A stretch of 64,000 nucleotides of DNA from Malus domestica (GCF_042453785.1 NC_091673.1:7957001-8021000); one strand, 5' to 3'. Counted from the stretch's first letter, positions 12,027 through 24,193 are shown. Made by a program: numbers and translations. The notes: generated by a model not told the origin, from the letters alone.

Positions 12027-14385
12027 TCAGATGTGGTGATGTGCTTGCATTTGGATCACGCATATTAGCCCATGCAATTGCACCACCTTTGATCACCATT
12101 TCTGGTTTTGCGCCAAAGAACGACGGCTTCCATAGAACAAGATCAGCCAGCTTCCCCACCTGCATAACATGCAAGCCCATGAGAAGAATGAGAATTCCGC
12201 TATTTTAATGGCAATAACAGTGTTTATGGAACCCACGAAATGCAAGTAATTCCGAAAAGGTAAGTTTCATCCAGGAGAGTTAAATACTCAAAAAGGTTGA
12301 AGCTCAAAGTAATAAGATTAACTTTTATTCATTTATTTCCAAATGCTCTTCTTCAAATGAGAGAGGTTAAAAAAAGCTTGAAACGAATTATTTTGGTTGT
12401 CTATTAAGAATTTAAGAGTGGCATACCTCAATAGAACCAACATACTGAGAAAATCCATTAACTATTGCTGGATTTATAGTGTACTTTGCGATGTATCGTT
12501 TGATCCGGAAGTGTCATTGTCGGATCCAATAGGTTCTATCGACCTTTTTTGTGATTTCATCTTGTCAGCTGTTTGCCAAGTTCTGATTATCACCTGACAC
12601 GAAAAGGTTTTAGACAATAAGCCGTATACATGCCTCTGTGTAAAATAAATAGACAAAGACTATTACTAACGCCAGAAACAGGGACTTTCAAGTGAAGGCT
12701 TGAAAATCCACGGTTTGGTAAAAGGCGACAAGGATAATGTCTATAATTCAATTCAAATAAGGACTTTCTGTTTTCTTTTTTGTTTGTTACTGTTTTGTTA
12801 CAGTTTCAATGAAGTCGATAAAAACAGACATATGCGGGCATGTATCTCAGTTTATAAAAAATTTCTATGGTCAGGAGGAACTAGAATGCATAAGGTGAAG
12901 GTAATAAGAGCCTCTCCGATGCGACCCATGGCCTGTGAATCAGAAGATACAATGCTAATTGCTCCCATATCGTGCAAAATATCTTCTGCAGCAGTTGTTT
13001 CTTATTCTCTTGATTCAGCAAAAGCTACATCTTCTGGAATGTCCTTGTCAAGGTGATGGCAAACCGTCTGCACCATTTGAAATTTCATAATAACATTCAG
13101 TCGAAAGACTCTAAACAACCTTAGTTCATGCTGTATCGCTACTTCTGTTATATTCTCATACCAGTATGTCAAGATGCTCATCTATAGTATTTGAGGTGAA
13201 AGGCCGCGTGGGATTCGTTGATGACGGCAGGACATTTTTCACGCCACAGACTCTGATTATATCTGGAGCATGGCCCCCACCTGCTCCTTCACTGCCAAGG
13301 GATAACAAGGATATACTATGAGAACTAAAAAGGAAAAACACAAAGAAGAAGAAAAGAACAAACGAAGTGTAAAAACATGCAGGAAGTTACGCCAAAGATA
13401 CTCATAGTCATTGGAAATATGTATACTTAGCAATATAATCATACTGACAAGTCATCAAGACTCGCAGCAAAAAATATAGGTACGAAAATGCAAAATATTA
13501 AAGTTTGCAGGAATGGTTAGATAAATGTCAAGGACTCAAGATGTGACCAAACGGCCACGATCTCAAACTGTAGTCAGTGTGATGCCTCAGCTGCCGAAGT
13601 TTTTTTTGCCTCTTCTCTGTACAAAGTACAGTGGTCACGAACTTGTAGAAGACTGAAGAAAAATTGCCAACTTATCAAATAGACCAAGAATGTGATTTAT
13701 ACCCTTGGTAAGTATGGATAGTTCTTCTTTTAAATGCAGCAATTGTATGCTCTACAAATCCAGACTCATTCAAGGTGTCTGTATGGATGTTAACCTATCA
13801 AGATCAGAATTGGTATTTGAAGATGTTAAACTCGTAAGATACTACCACCGGAAACAGCCTATAAGACCTAACATGAAATAAAGATCATAATCTAGCACCT
13901 GGATGTCATATTGATCTCCAACAGCCAAACAGTTGTCGATTGCGGCAGGAGTGCTTCCCCAGTCCTCATGCAGCTTCAGTCCCATCGCCCCAGCCCTTAA
14001 TATACCATGCATCCCTTCGGGTTTGGCAGTGTTCCCCTAAAGTAAGCCAAGGGTATTAAAAAAGAAGGAAGAAATATATAAAATGAAACAGCTTTAGCTA
14101 TCACTTCACATTTTGTAAAATGGAAGTAACAGGTTTATCGTTGAATGTGGGCATTGGGTGGGGAAGAAAGAAGAGATTTTTAAGTACACACAACAGTTTA
14201 TGCATACCTTCCCCGTAAAGCCAAAATTTAGAGGTAGGTAGTCAGTTTGCTTGCAGCATTAACTTCATTTGTAATGGGGATGGTGTACAAGTTGTTGCAC
14301 GAGTCCCAGTAGCAGGTCCTGTTCCACCTCCCACTAATGTTGTGATCCCTACACATTACGTAGAAGTTTCAGAAAATGGACCCCT

Positions 14386-15845
14386 TGATAGGATTTTTAC
14401 TACTCATGTGAACGGGCTTAAATCTTCTATTTTACTTGCAAGAATCACAAAGTTATTGTAGTATAAACGGATCTCGCAAGGTCGTCTCCACAGGGATTAT
14501 TAAATAATTCGAAACTAATCAGATTCCATTTAATTATTGTAAAGTAGAAATTGAGGTGATTGATTTTATAACCTAATTAAAATAAAAACGAAATTAATGA
14601 ATTAAAATAAACAATCTGCTATATTAGGACTAGAGAGAAAAGAAAACAGTTTTGGGAGAATCAAATTAAGAAAGCACTAGGGTTCCACCATCACCTAGCA
14701 ATCCTATGAATTTTTACCCATTACTTATGATCTATACATGCCACTTTGAAGGTTAGATTTTCCTAATTCATATTCTACTTGGAACCCCCAACATAGAACA
14801 TATATCTGACATGCAACCCGTCCGGACGTTCGGATCAAATCTGAACATGAAAGACTCATTATGCTTTATGAAAATCCTTTGAAAAACCATGCAATCCTTA
14901 AGACGTGATATTCATTCTAAGTGAAATTACAATTATTAATCACAAAAAGCCAATGTCAATTTCAGGGAATCTTCCAACCAAAATTGCATCAAATTACTTT
15001 TCTAAAAAATCATAATGGTGATCAGGCATTAAGACAATTAGATAATTTTTATCTCGGTGATTAACAATTCAAAGTACGCATGCAATCAATCATAAGCAAT
15101 TAAATAAAAATCACATATTCATGTTAAGGCTCAAGGCTTCGCCCTAGCAAAAGAAATTAGTTCCGCATATTCATAATTGAAATCATAGAAAATATTATTA
15201 AGAAAAGGATTGAAAACACCTTCAAGTAGAAAATCTCCAAAACCCTAGCACTTCTCTCTGTCTCCAAAATTGCATAAAATAAAGCGTAAAGAAATATGGT
15301 AGACGGCCAAGCAATATATCTACTAAGCCTCCACACAAAAACCTAAAAACTAAAATTAATCCCAATAAAATAGGAAACATAACCCTAAATTAGATGGTAA
15401 AATTCGCCTAAAAACTGAACAGCCACGTTTTGGACCCATAAGCTGCTCCAAAACTGGCCCAATATAGCTGGATTTAATGTTTGGAATATTCTGAACACTT
15501 TTCCAGAAGGCCACGAACCCATCTGAGGTCATCTTGGGCTCCAAAAATGCAATTTAAGCCCAAAAACGTCATTTTCCAGCACTGCACACTGCTTCTTTAT
15601 TTCATCGCTAGAAAATAACCGCTTGGTGGAAAAATCCTAAATTTTGATACGATCAAGCTAAGTGACTCAAGAACGTCCTCCCACTGGAATCACTCCAAAA
15701 TTCATCCATTTGGTCCTATTTTGCTCCAGAGGAAGTCGAAAGTCCTATATTGAAAATACAATTCAAAGTATCAAAATTCTTCCAATATATTAACCAAAAT
15801 ATACTAAGCTTAAGGTAAAATATATAATATAAAATCTACTCATCA
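14386..15845. mobile_element. Solo-LTR-like element in urease copy 1
   Basis: 1,460 bp from TGATAGGATT to CTACTCATCA, with a perfect 5-bp duplication CCCCT (14381-14385 and 15846-15850). No internal domain or protein. It is the same family as the element split at 44928-46218 and 55547-55747, but sits at a different place in the urease gene, so the two are separate insertions. Confidence 0.8.
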
Positions 15846-15850
15846 CCCCT

Positions 15851-16534
15851 TAATGCTTGTTCATTGTCCGCAAAAAATTTAGAAAACACAACGTTCATTC
15901 ATGATTACATTTGAGCAGGAAAGAAAATGAAACAAATGTTGGATAAATATCAACAATCAATGATAATTTTATACATGCTAATAAATGATGAATGCGAACA
16001 ACTAACTTAACAAAGTACGAACAAGAAATAATATTAAATAGTTAAAACTAAAGATCGAGACTTGCGTACCGCAATGTCCTTGAAACATATATTTCGTCCC
16101 TACTCAGTGCTTGTAGTTCTACGGACGTCTGCTTCACTAGGATTCAACGATCAAGTTAAAATTCCAACACCGGAAAACTTAACTTCTGGCGAATTTCTTT
16201 GTGGTTCTCTCAGTAAGAATACTTTGGATTGTAGAAGAAGAATTATAAAAGAAGAATTATGTTTTTCTATGTTCTAAATGCCATGCAGATGGATGTATAT
16301 ATAATACGATCATGTCTGTTCGCAACAGGTATGGAGAAGGGATGCATCTGTTGGGAGCCATCTTCTCAAATGGGTGTTTGCTTTCTATGTTCTTCTACCA
16401 CAATTCAGACTTCATCTGAAAAGATGAGTCTGTTGGTAAAAAATAAATAAATAATTAACTTAAAAATTAAAAATAATTAATTAAATTTGAAAATAATTAA
16501 TTAAATAATTTAATTATTAGAGCCTCATTGTCTC
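15851..16534. other. Unassigned repeat-like sequence
   Basis: No gene recognised. The stretch around 16250-16430 shares motifs with 33920-34320 (for example AGAAGAATTATGTTTTTCTA, and reversed TTTTCAGATGAAGT), so part of it is probably an old LTR-type element. The small open frames at 16062-16450 are not conserved. Confidence 0.35.
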
Positions 16535-16830
16535 TGTAAGATCCCACATCACCCAGGAGTGAGGATCCTGTAAGCTTTATATGTATATTCTCATCTTTAC
16601 TTAGCACGAGGCCTTTTAGGAGCTCACTGGCTTCGGGTTTCATCGAAACTCCGAAGTTAAGCGAGTTCGCGCGAAAGCAATCCCAGGATGGGTGATCCAC
16701 TGGGAAGTTATCGTGTGAGTTCCCAGAAATAAAACCATGAAAGCCTGGTCGGTACCCAAAGCGGACAATATCGTGCTATGGCAGAGTCGAGCTCGGGATG
16801 TAGTGGGGGGGCCCGGGTCGAGATGTGACA
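16535..16830 (+). mobile_element. Cassandra-type LTR, second copy
   Basis: 296 bp from TGTAAGATCC to GAGATGTGACA, with 5S-like sequence in the middle (AACTCCGAAGTTAAGCGAG and GATGGGTGATCC, 16645-16700). No clear target duplication. Confidence 0.8.
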
Positions 16831-18720
16831 ACTCTCTTGCTCCATCAATTTTTGTAGTTCTACATTTGTGTTTTCTGTTTGTTGATCAAATTTAATGAAT
16901 TAGATCATGACTTTAATGTTTTATACTACTCATGACTTTGGCGATGAGAGGTCCAAATGCTGCATATATGATATATCATTCGGATTAGTTCATTTGTGGA
17001 GCAAACGGAAGGATAATGTCATAACAATGTTGAATTGTTTTCTTGGATGGAGAATTGATTGCCTTGTTTTTATGTGTTTGGTAATGCAGATACGGGAATG
17101 CAACTGTGGTGGAGAATTAATACAGAGAAGATGGTAGGATCTTATCTTCCAGCATATAAGGGCAGTTTTTTGGTTTTGGAATTTAAGATATTTAAGTAGG
17201 GTTTCTCTTGCAGTTGTAGAATTTGTTAATTTTGGAAGCATGAATTAAATGTTTGGGATTAACTCACAATGCTTCCTATCAAAACCAATCAAAACCATTT
17301 TCTGAATCTAATGTTACAATGTTGTGCACTGTCATTGATAAGCAGATTTTCATTATGATGAATTTTAAGTCTTTCTCAAAATTTCAATAACTAAAATTCA
17401 TGTGGCATTTAGCGTGAATTTTGTCGGATTTGTCTCATTGCATTGGATTGATTTCTTGTACTGTTACCATGCCCATCAATTTTTCCTTTTTAATCCTAAC
17501 TGTTTTCGCTTTCAAGGAAAAGAGTTTTGTTCCTTGATGCCTTGCAAGAGAGCTGTGGTTTTGACAATTGGGGTAAATAAACGTCACTTATGATGTATGT
17601 TTGTTACTTGTTTTATTATTAGCAAAATGAACATAAATTTAATTTGTTATCTTCATTTAACTTGTTGGTGATCATGTTATGTTCATAATAAAAGTGCAGG
17701 CAGAAGTGTGAAGATCGGATTTGAGTTTTCACTCTCCTTAAAACACTACAATGTCTAATAAGGAGTATGTTTCATACTGGATGATTTTATTGTTAGAAAT
17801 GAACATATGCTATTGTTATGTTGTAGCTTCTTAACTGTTTATACACAACTAATAGTGGGGAAGGATTTTAGAGGGATGGACTATATATTACATTGGTACA
17901 GCCCACAAGTACCCACTTGAGGGCTTTGTTGCAAATTTTTAGCTGTAGTTAAGTGTTTAGGTTGCTCTTAGGAGAGATTGAACAGTGAGGAAACCTGCAG
18001 TCATAAGAAACTAAATAGCTCCATGAATCTTATCTTTCCGTATGGAAACATGAAAGACTTCACTAAAGTTGAAAATTAGATTTCAAAATACTTATTTATT
18101 AGCTTGTGCGTTGCAGAACCTATAAGGTTCTTAGTAGTTTCTATCTTTCTTAGAAATTAATGTCATAACAATGATTGTCCAAACTTTTATTGTTTTGTAC
18201 ATCTTGTTCGCTAGTAATGATGGTTTAGCTGCTTAGTTTAGTTGCATATTTTATTCACTGTAATTTGGTATAACAAAGTAGCAATGCATCACTGCTATTG
18301 AGTTTTTAATGCCGATTGAAAGTTTTGGTCCTTGAACATGACTGGAAATAGGTCCTTTTATTTATTTATTTTTCATTTTCACTTTCATTTGGATTTCAGG
18401 AAGATGATTGCACTATCCACCAAGTTGGAAAAAGAGGTGAAATCAGTTCCACCCGCCTATATGTAGAGATGCATGGATTGCTTTATGAAAAATCTCATTA
18501 CTTCTGCTGACTTTGTCTAGGACACTTCTACACATGTTTTTTTTATGAGGAATACTTATATACTTTCATTATTGATATCCCACTTCTACTGTTTGGTTTG
18601 TTGTTACAGCTCAAGACAGTTGTTTTCATTTTGATTGCTGTTTTGATTTTATGAATTTTTTTATATCTTTTGTTTTGCTTAAATTTCAATTTATAGCCTG
18701 TTTAGATTTTTCAAATTTTT
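16831..18720. other. Non-coding, AT-rich stretch within urease copy 1
   Basis: I see no gene, splice-linked exon or strong repeat border here. It lies where a urease exon encoding the HVHFICPQ nickel site should be, and I could not find that exon on either strand. It may be the body of the CACTA-type element ending at 19025; a possible weak left end CACTACAATG occurs at 17744. Confidence 0.4.
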
Positions 18721-19025
18721 ACGTTTTAATTTTTTTTTTACATAGATTATATTGGGCACAATTTTTGAAATTGTGCATGTCAAGTGGTGGTTAGATGTCT
18801 GACAAATTGTCAGAACATAGGCACAAAAAGACCCATATTTGTGCTTATCTCTTGAGCACCAAAAGCCATATTGTGTCCTATGCTCAAAGGCAACGCCTAT
18901 AGAGGGCACATGATATTTTAGTTGCTGCATTGGTGCTATCAGTCTATGGGCACATCTGTTGGTGCCCTTAAGCATCAAAGGGCACAATTAATTTTTTGTG
19001 CACAGTGCCCAGATTTTTTGTAGTG
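18721..19025. mobile_element. CACTA-type transposon terminus
   Basis: The right end reads CACTACAAAAAATCTG on the minus strand (to 19025), the usual CACTA/EnSpm terminal repeat. It is followed inward by many GGGCAC/GTGCCC subterminal repeats in both directions (18750-19010). Only this end is clear. It lies in a urease intron just 3' of the first remaining urease exons. Confidence 0.6.
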
Positions 19026-19089
19026 TTTATCAACTTCCTAGAAATTTTCTTCCAGAACGACATGCTGTAATGTGAGATGATATTTACAC

Positions 19090-19780
19090 CCTTCATAACA
19101 TCTGGATTGCCTGACGTCCCAAGGGCAAAAATGTTACCATCCTTGATACCAATATTTGCCTTGTATATCCCGCTATAATCAATGATCACAGCATTAGTTA
19201 TAACCATATCCAGTGAATCAGCTCGGTCGTTCCCAGATGAATCAGCAATAGTTATAACCGTATCCAATGCATTGCCCATTCCTTCTCTTATAACTTTACC
19301 ACCAATACCGATTCATCCCCATAAACAGTAAAATCTTTTTCAATTTCAGCAAACAAGTTGGTATCACCAAGCCGAACTCTATCACCGGTAGTAGGGCCAT
19401 ACATGTTTGCATATGCCTCTCGAGAAATTACAGTGATGAGCTGGACTGCTTCCTGCAACCCCTTCACTTGGATCTCTCCACCTTCAGAAGCAGACAACTT
19501 ATCAACGCCTTTACTCTGCAATGGCGTTGCAGCCGTCACAGCCGCCTTGTCTCCGCTGCTGATCACGGCACTGACTGATCCCTGCCCATTGACCCGGAAC
19601 GTGGGCCTTCCCCGACCCGGTGACCCGCCGGTCAACGGCGGCGGGTGACTTGAGAGAAGCAGTGGTGGACTCTTTCACCTTATACATATCTCCCTCTGAG
19701 ATTAAAGTTTAATGCTTTATAGTAACAAGAAAAGTGAGACGTTGATGAGTGATGAACTGGTGATATATATAAGGGGACAG
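19090..19780 (-). pseudogene. Lipoxygenase exon 1 fused to urease exons (chimera)
   Basis: Reading minus, a copy of the lipoxygenase promoter and exon 1 (about 19780 down to 19465; segments [15 protein letters not shown] and GGEIQVK) runs straight into urease sequence ([19 protein letters not shown], about 19450-19300). There is no intron between them, and both parts are open in one frame over 19288-19635. The original lipoxygenase ATG (about 19683) is out of frame because about 8 bp are missing near the HVPG codons. After YGDE the urease part loses frame (GGGKV region), and a partial internal repeat follows in the next section (DTVITIA.../DMVITNA). It looks like a dead product of illegitimate recombination, though TATA and leader are kept. 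Confidence 0.8.
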
Positions 19781-19889
19781 AGTGTCGGTGAAACGACGGC
19801 GTACTTATTTATTTTGGGGGGATTAAAGAAGACAATGGCTGTCGGAGAGAGTGAGATTGACTGATCACTAAACTAAGCTAGTGGGGGAG

Positions 19890-20060
19890 GGAACCGGATC
19901 ATAAACTGAGCCTAAGAATCAGGATCCGGACCTTTGAAATTTGATTCAACGACTATAATTATTATAACTTTTAGAGGAACCTTCTGTTCGTATTCAACGG
20001 CCTGGATCCTTTGTTTATTAGGAGACTCAGTTTATTTGGGTCCGGAAGGGATCCGGTTCC
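19890..20060. mobile_element. Small element, 9-bp TSD (GGAACCGGATC family)
   Basis: 171 bp with 11-bp inverted ends GGAACCGGATC/GATCCGGTTCC and a perfect 9-bp duplication GTGGGGGAG (19881-19889 and 20061-20069). Relative of 6111-6307. Absent from the block 2 counterpart. Confidence 0.85.
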
Positions 20061-20069
20061 GTGGGGGAG

Positions 20070-20480
20070 CGGGGACTTATGGAATTCGCTTTACTTTATA
20101 CTTTTTAAAAAATGTTGGGAGGAACAACATCAAAGACTCACAAGCGAGAGAGTGAGGGAAGAATCGGTAGAAATCAAACTCATATTAGAGTGCATTATTA
20201 TTATTATTTTCAGCTATTACACAGTATTAATAATGACGTCAACTTAATCACAAAGGGAAAAAATTACGTAAGACGTTTGAACACAACACACATGCAAAAC
20301 CATGTTTCAACTTTTGAGTTGGTAGTTGCACGGAAAAAGTAGGTTCTTTTTTTTGTTAAAAGAGATTGTCATAACTCTTCATTTTGGTCTCTAAAGTTTG
20401 AAATCGATAGGAGTGGTTCCTGAGTTTTTTCCACCGTCAATCATTTTGGTCATTTCGTAAAAAATTCTTTTAAATAAGAA
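20070..20480. repeat. Lipoxygenase upstream flank, block 1 copy
   Basis: Aligns by eye with 5230-6060 and 57950-58450 (AAAGACTCACAAGCGAGAG, ACTTAATCACAAAGGG, TTTCAACTTTTGAGTT). Non-coding. The following 20480-20900 is AT-rich, has a counterpart at 58450-58870, and shows no gene. Confidence 0.6.
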
Positions 20481-20899
20481 TCAAAGTGACACAAATACTC
20501 TCAATTTAATAAAAAATGAATCAAAATAATTTAAAATAGTTAAGAATATTTTTGTCAAAATGATTTGAAAGAAATCTCTCCTAAATAGGAATCCATACCA
20601 CTCTTCAGCTTTCGCACTAAAATTTGTTAGGTTTGCTAAACTTTTTGAAAATAGTAAATGCCTAATTTTCCAACGTCATGAAACTTGAAAACAATTGTAT
20701 TATTTTTTTTATTAAAAAAACAATTGTATTATTGAGGTGATATGAAATTTTCAAGATTTATTAGCTTCTCCTACAGATATATAATGTTGGAAACATATGT
20801 ATATTAGGCGAGACACGGTACATATTGAGCAATATGGACTTGTTATGACATGAGTGCTGATACAATAAAAGTGTAAAGCATTTTAGGAAAAAAACTAGA

Positions 20900-21629
20900 A
20901 GAGATTAATTTTTTATTTTGTCAAACATAAACTTTATTGATACAAGAAGACAATACAAGAGAAATATAAAAACAAGTTGAAAGCAGGCTGAGAGGACATA
21001 AAAGCCCAGACAAAGCACATGATGACCGAATTAGACTCAATTTGTTGACAGAAGCAATCACCGCCACAACTACCAAACACCTCGCCATTCCATCGGTTAG
21101 GTCAGCTGATTCGCCATTGGTGCCAACAAAAAACAAACGCCCCTAAACAAAAACAAAGCTGCCCCAAATGAAAAACAAACCAAATATCACTAATTTCACA
21201 ACATCAAAGATCCCCAAACAATACATAAAATTGCTCCAAAAACACTTAGCCAACAAAAAGAATAAACAACACCAGCAACCATGTTCATCACCCGAGGACC
21301 AGCAAACAAAGAATTTTGATACTAACAAAGCAAGTAGACAAAACACCATCAGAACCGTAGAAAAAGGCGGTGTAGAGACCGAAACCACCAAAGTGGTTTT
21401 GCACACCTTACTCTGATTGAACGATGACTCACTCTCGAGGCAGGGTAACAAATATAGTGGTCAAATAAGGCTTCTCATTCAAAAGCAAGCATCTAGCAAG
21501 AGTATTCTGGGTGGAAGAGTGGGAGGATAGATGAGAACAGTTGTGTGAGACACAAAGGGTGGGAGGATAGAGGGGAACAGTTGTGTGAGGGTAACATTAT
21601 TTGTGACACATAACACAAACATAGTGAAA
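20900..21629 (-). other. 3' flank of BAHD gene 1, conserved in both blocks
   Basis: Directly downstream of the BAHD stop codon. It has a near copy at 58880-59600. On the minus strand it ends with CAATAAAGTTTATG (about 20930), a good polyadenylation signal, so it may be an 800-bp 3' UTR or the tail of an old LINE. The open frames in it (20921-21136, 21143-21451) differ between copies and match nothing I know. Confidence 0.4.
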
Positions 21630-22961
21630 TTAATTTCCGCAGCTCAGCAGGACCCGACCGTCTGGAGAAACATAAGACAGCAACTCGCTATCACATTCGA
21701 ATTTGACCATGACTCTCTCCTCCAAGCTAACATATGCCTCTATTCCATCACCCTCCTTGGTGTCCATGAAAAGCACTAGGTTCTTATAGGTCAGTGCCGG
21801 TGATCCCACCCACGCAGGTTTACCCCAACCAAAGTCATTCTCATAGAGAGGAAACCTACAATAGCTACTGAAGCTAAGTACCGCAACCATGTCTCCTCTC
21901 TTGAAACTATCAGCAGCTTTCTTCATCAAACCCAAGTGCTCATCACCCTGCCCTTGTAATTGCTTCACGTACTCATTGTCAATCTTGCTTATCGCTTCTC
22001 GCACCTCCCCAATCACCACCCCATCACATTCTTCCTCCCCGCCATTACTGATTCGCAGCGGTGATGTCATGGCAACACGAAAAAGATTCCCAAAAGAATG
22101 TTGAGGCAATGGTGGACTAAACCGCGGACGTAGGTTCACTGCGTGGATCACCATGTACAACTTATTCACGGTACAATCCTTTGTAGCCGCCACATATCGA
22201 CTCCATATGAAAGCGGATAAGGTCTCAACACGAGTGGGGTGTTTTAGTTGGAGGCTTTTCATATCTTTTTCATATTTTGCTTGGAGGGTCTTTATTTTAG
22301 AGGCATTGAACACGAACCTCTTTGTCACTCTATCTTTTGTGATTCCAACGCCTCCATCGAATCCAGTATTAAACTCCTTTGGTGGGAAGAGTGTGGCTGA
22401 CACAAATTGTGGAGGGTCTATGTTGGCTTGTTCCCCACGGGCAATGGCTGCCCAAATTTTGCTGAACGTGAAATAGGACAACCCATCAGCAATCTTGTGA
22501 GAAACGCATTGGCCAATAGCAAACCCTCCACACTGAAATATGTTGAGCTGGACCCCAAAGGGTAATGGATTGGTAATATCATCGAGTTCAAATGGCATGA
22601 ACTTGTTAAGTTCATCAGGGTTGGGGTTGCTGAGAACATCAGAGAGAGTGCAATTCAGCACTCGAGCTTCGATGTAGGGGATGCCCTCGTCATTGCAATG
22701 TATGAAGCAGTTGTCTTTTATTCGACCGGCTAGCGGGTAGAATAGCGATAGGGCCTCGGATAAGGAGTTCTTAAGGTGGTTGGATATTTCAGTGATGTTG
22801 GGATGCATCTTGGCATTGTATTCATAGAAGAGGAGCAAAGGGTTGTAGACTTGGGGAGCCATTTGATCAAGAAAGGAGAATTGGTAATGGCGAAGGTGGC
22901 CAGGAGTTGGAGAAGATGGTCTGATAATCTCCTTGGAGATTACTACAACTTGAACCTTCAT
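21630..22961 (-). CDS. BAHD acyltransferase, block 1 copy
   Basis: Transfers an acyl group from acyl-CoA to an alcohol or amine of a small molecule, normally in the cytosol. Intronless, 443 aa, the usual family size. It carries the catalytic HxxxD motif as HKIAD (His155-Asp159) at the channel between the two domains, and the structural DFGWGKP motif at 376-382. The N-terminal SPTPGHLRHYQFSFLDQ and the general look resemble vinorine-synthase or stemmadenine-acetyltransferase-like members; the substrate cannot be told. A longer frame to 23027 exists, but its ATG lies only 6 bp below the TATA box, before any likely transcription start, so I chose the ATG at 22961. The paralogue at 59604-60935 is almost identical. 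Confidence 0.92.
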   Translation of the reverse strand: MKVQVVVISKEIIRPSSPTPGHLRHYQFSFLDQMAPQVYNPLLLFYEYNAKMHPNITEISNHLKNSLSEALSLFYPLAGRIKDNCFIHCNDEGIPYIEARVLNCTLSDVLSNPNPDELNKFMPFELDDITNPLPFGVQLNIFQCGGFAIGQCVSHKIADGLSYFTFSKIWAAIARGEQANIDPPQFVSATLFPPKEFNTGFDGGVGITKDRVTKRFVFNASKIKTLQAKYEKDMKSLQLKHPTRVETLSAFIWSRYVAATKDCTVNKLYMVIHAVNLRPRFSPPLPQHSFGNLFRVAMTSPLRISNGGEEECDGVVIGEVREAISKIDNEYVKQLQGQGDEHLGLMKKAADSFKRGDMVAVLSFSSYCRFPLYENDFGWGKPAWVGSPALTYKNLVLFMDTKEGDGIEAYVSLEERVMVKFECDSELLSYVSPDGRVLLSCGN

Positions 22962-23032
22962 GATATCTTGATAACAAAACAATAATGGTATAAGGAGCTG
23001 GAGTTGTGCTTCTATGGTGCTCTTCAACGAGA

Positions 23033-23040
23033 CTTATATA
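23033..23040 (-). promoter_or_regulatory. TATA box of BAHD gene 1
   Basis: TATATAAG on the minus strand, about 72 bp above the chosen ATG (22961). The same box is found in block 2 at 61060-61067. Confidence 0.65.
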
Positions 23041-23631
23041 GAGCTAAAAGCAACTGCATGCCAAAGTGGACAGGTAGAAAAGAGACTGTAGTTAAGAAAG
23101 CAAAAAAGGTAATTGGCTCATGGATCTGATTATCTCCATGACAGCATCCATTGTTTCGTTTAACTTGAAGATTAATTGAATTGCACGAATCACAACCCGA
23201 AACTCGCGGAACATGACATCGATATGTTTGTTCATTTTCTTAAGTATCGTTAAAAATACTTTAGCTATTGAAATCGATTTGTATAGATCTCAAGGATGGG
23301 TAGTCATGGGTTAAAGTGATTGTCTCACCTTACGTCTTTTATCAACCTTTCTTCCTTGCTTGTAGGAACTACTTTCCTTGTAATTAAGTTTTGGCTTGTC
23401 CACTTGTTAGGACTGTTTTGGGAGGGAGTAATAGTTGTTAGCCTACAAGTAAGGGCAAGAGATTCTGAGAGGATTCTAATGCCTCATTTTCAGTTGTTAT
23501 TTTTCAACTTAAAGTACTTTCACTTCTTGTTTTTGTTTTCCAGAAGAAAGAAATTTTATTATATTCGAATAGAAATGTTCACGTTATCTATTCTAATTTC
23601 TAAACTTGAGCAAGGATGTGACTGTAGCTTA
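23041..23631. other. BAHD gene 1 promoter region and right edge of block 1
   Basis: Similarity to block 2 (61075-61555) is visible over 23100-23220 and again around AAGGGCAAGAGATTCTGAG (about 23453), then stops. No gene seen. Confidence 0.45.
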
Positions 23632-23931
23632 TCTACAGTGAAACCTTTGCCACTCGATTTCACGCTATTTACCACAATGCCACAGCCAAATGGGGCTGGT
23701 TGGAGGGTAATTATCAAAAGGTTGGAGGGTAATTTTGTCTGTAGGATTTTGGACGGATTGGGATGGGATTAGGTTTGTTGTCATTCGGTGAGGGTTTCGG
23801 GGATGGGAGCACATGCCGCGCCTCAGAGAGACACAGAGAGAGGAGTAGGAGGTATTGAATGATCCCATTCCTCAATGGCGTCTAGGTATGAAAAATACTA
23901 CTGCAAAAGCTTTCATTTGTTTTGGATTTTC

Positions 23932-24193
23932 TGTTAGGACCATATGACTTGGGCCTTTAGCTAGCTCTCTTCCAGCCTGTGATTGTTAGCCCTTAACCAA
24001 GTTCACTTAAAGCCCAGCCTGTTGTGCTAGGGTTCCCTTGCAGATTGTATATAAATAGATCATTGTAATCTGAAAAGGATGAATGAATGAAATCTGCCTA
24101 TTTTCCTTTCGAACTCTCTTGTTCTTTCCTTTTCTTTCTGCACTGTTGCTTTGATTTCTAGCTTTCTGTGTATGAGACCGATTGGGCCTACCA
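23932..24193 (+). repeat. 5' LTR of chromovirus
   Basis: Starts TGTTAGGACC and ends GGGCCTACCA. A TATA-like TATATAAATA lies near 24046. Differs from the 3' LTR at CATATGACTT/CATATAACTT and TGCTTTGA/TGCTCTGA. Confidence 0.95.

Larger units (their letters stand above)
7974..19455 (-). pseudogene. URE: Urease pseudogene, block 1 copy
   Basis: Remains of a plant urease, the nickel enzyme that splits urea in the cytosol. Exon remains on the minus strand are near 7974-8124 (C-terminal, ends FMF-stop), 8675-8744 plus 8225-8232, 11731-12159, 12427-12593, 12912-13067, 13162-13291, 13703-13794, 13899-14036 (includes the nickel-bridging Lys in LKLHEDWG), 14208-14348 ([14 protein letters not shown]) and 19090-19455 ([15 protein letters not shown]). 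Damage: about 90 bp lost before SRNYF in the last exon, frameshifts in the exons at 12427, 12912, 14208 and 19300, a donor changed to GC at about 12910, no exon for the HVHFICPQ nickel site, and no N-terminal third. Introns and exons hold hAT, Mutator-like, Cassandra, solo-LTR and CACTA insertions. Not functional. Confidence 0.9.

Noticed and set aside
17744..19025. Complete CACTA element
   Set aside because: Only the right terminus is convincing. The candidate left end matches just the first seven or eight bases and no 3-bp duplication could be shown.
20921..21451. Two hydrophobic minus-strand frames downstream of BAHD gene 1
   Set aside because: Not preserved in the block 2 copy as the same frames; no known domain. 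Treated as 3' flank.
22153..22476. Plus-strand frame inside BAHD gene 1 (and 60127-60450 in gene 2)
   Set aside because: Antisense shadows. They are conserved only because the BAHD genes are near-identical.
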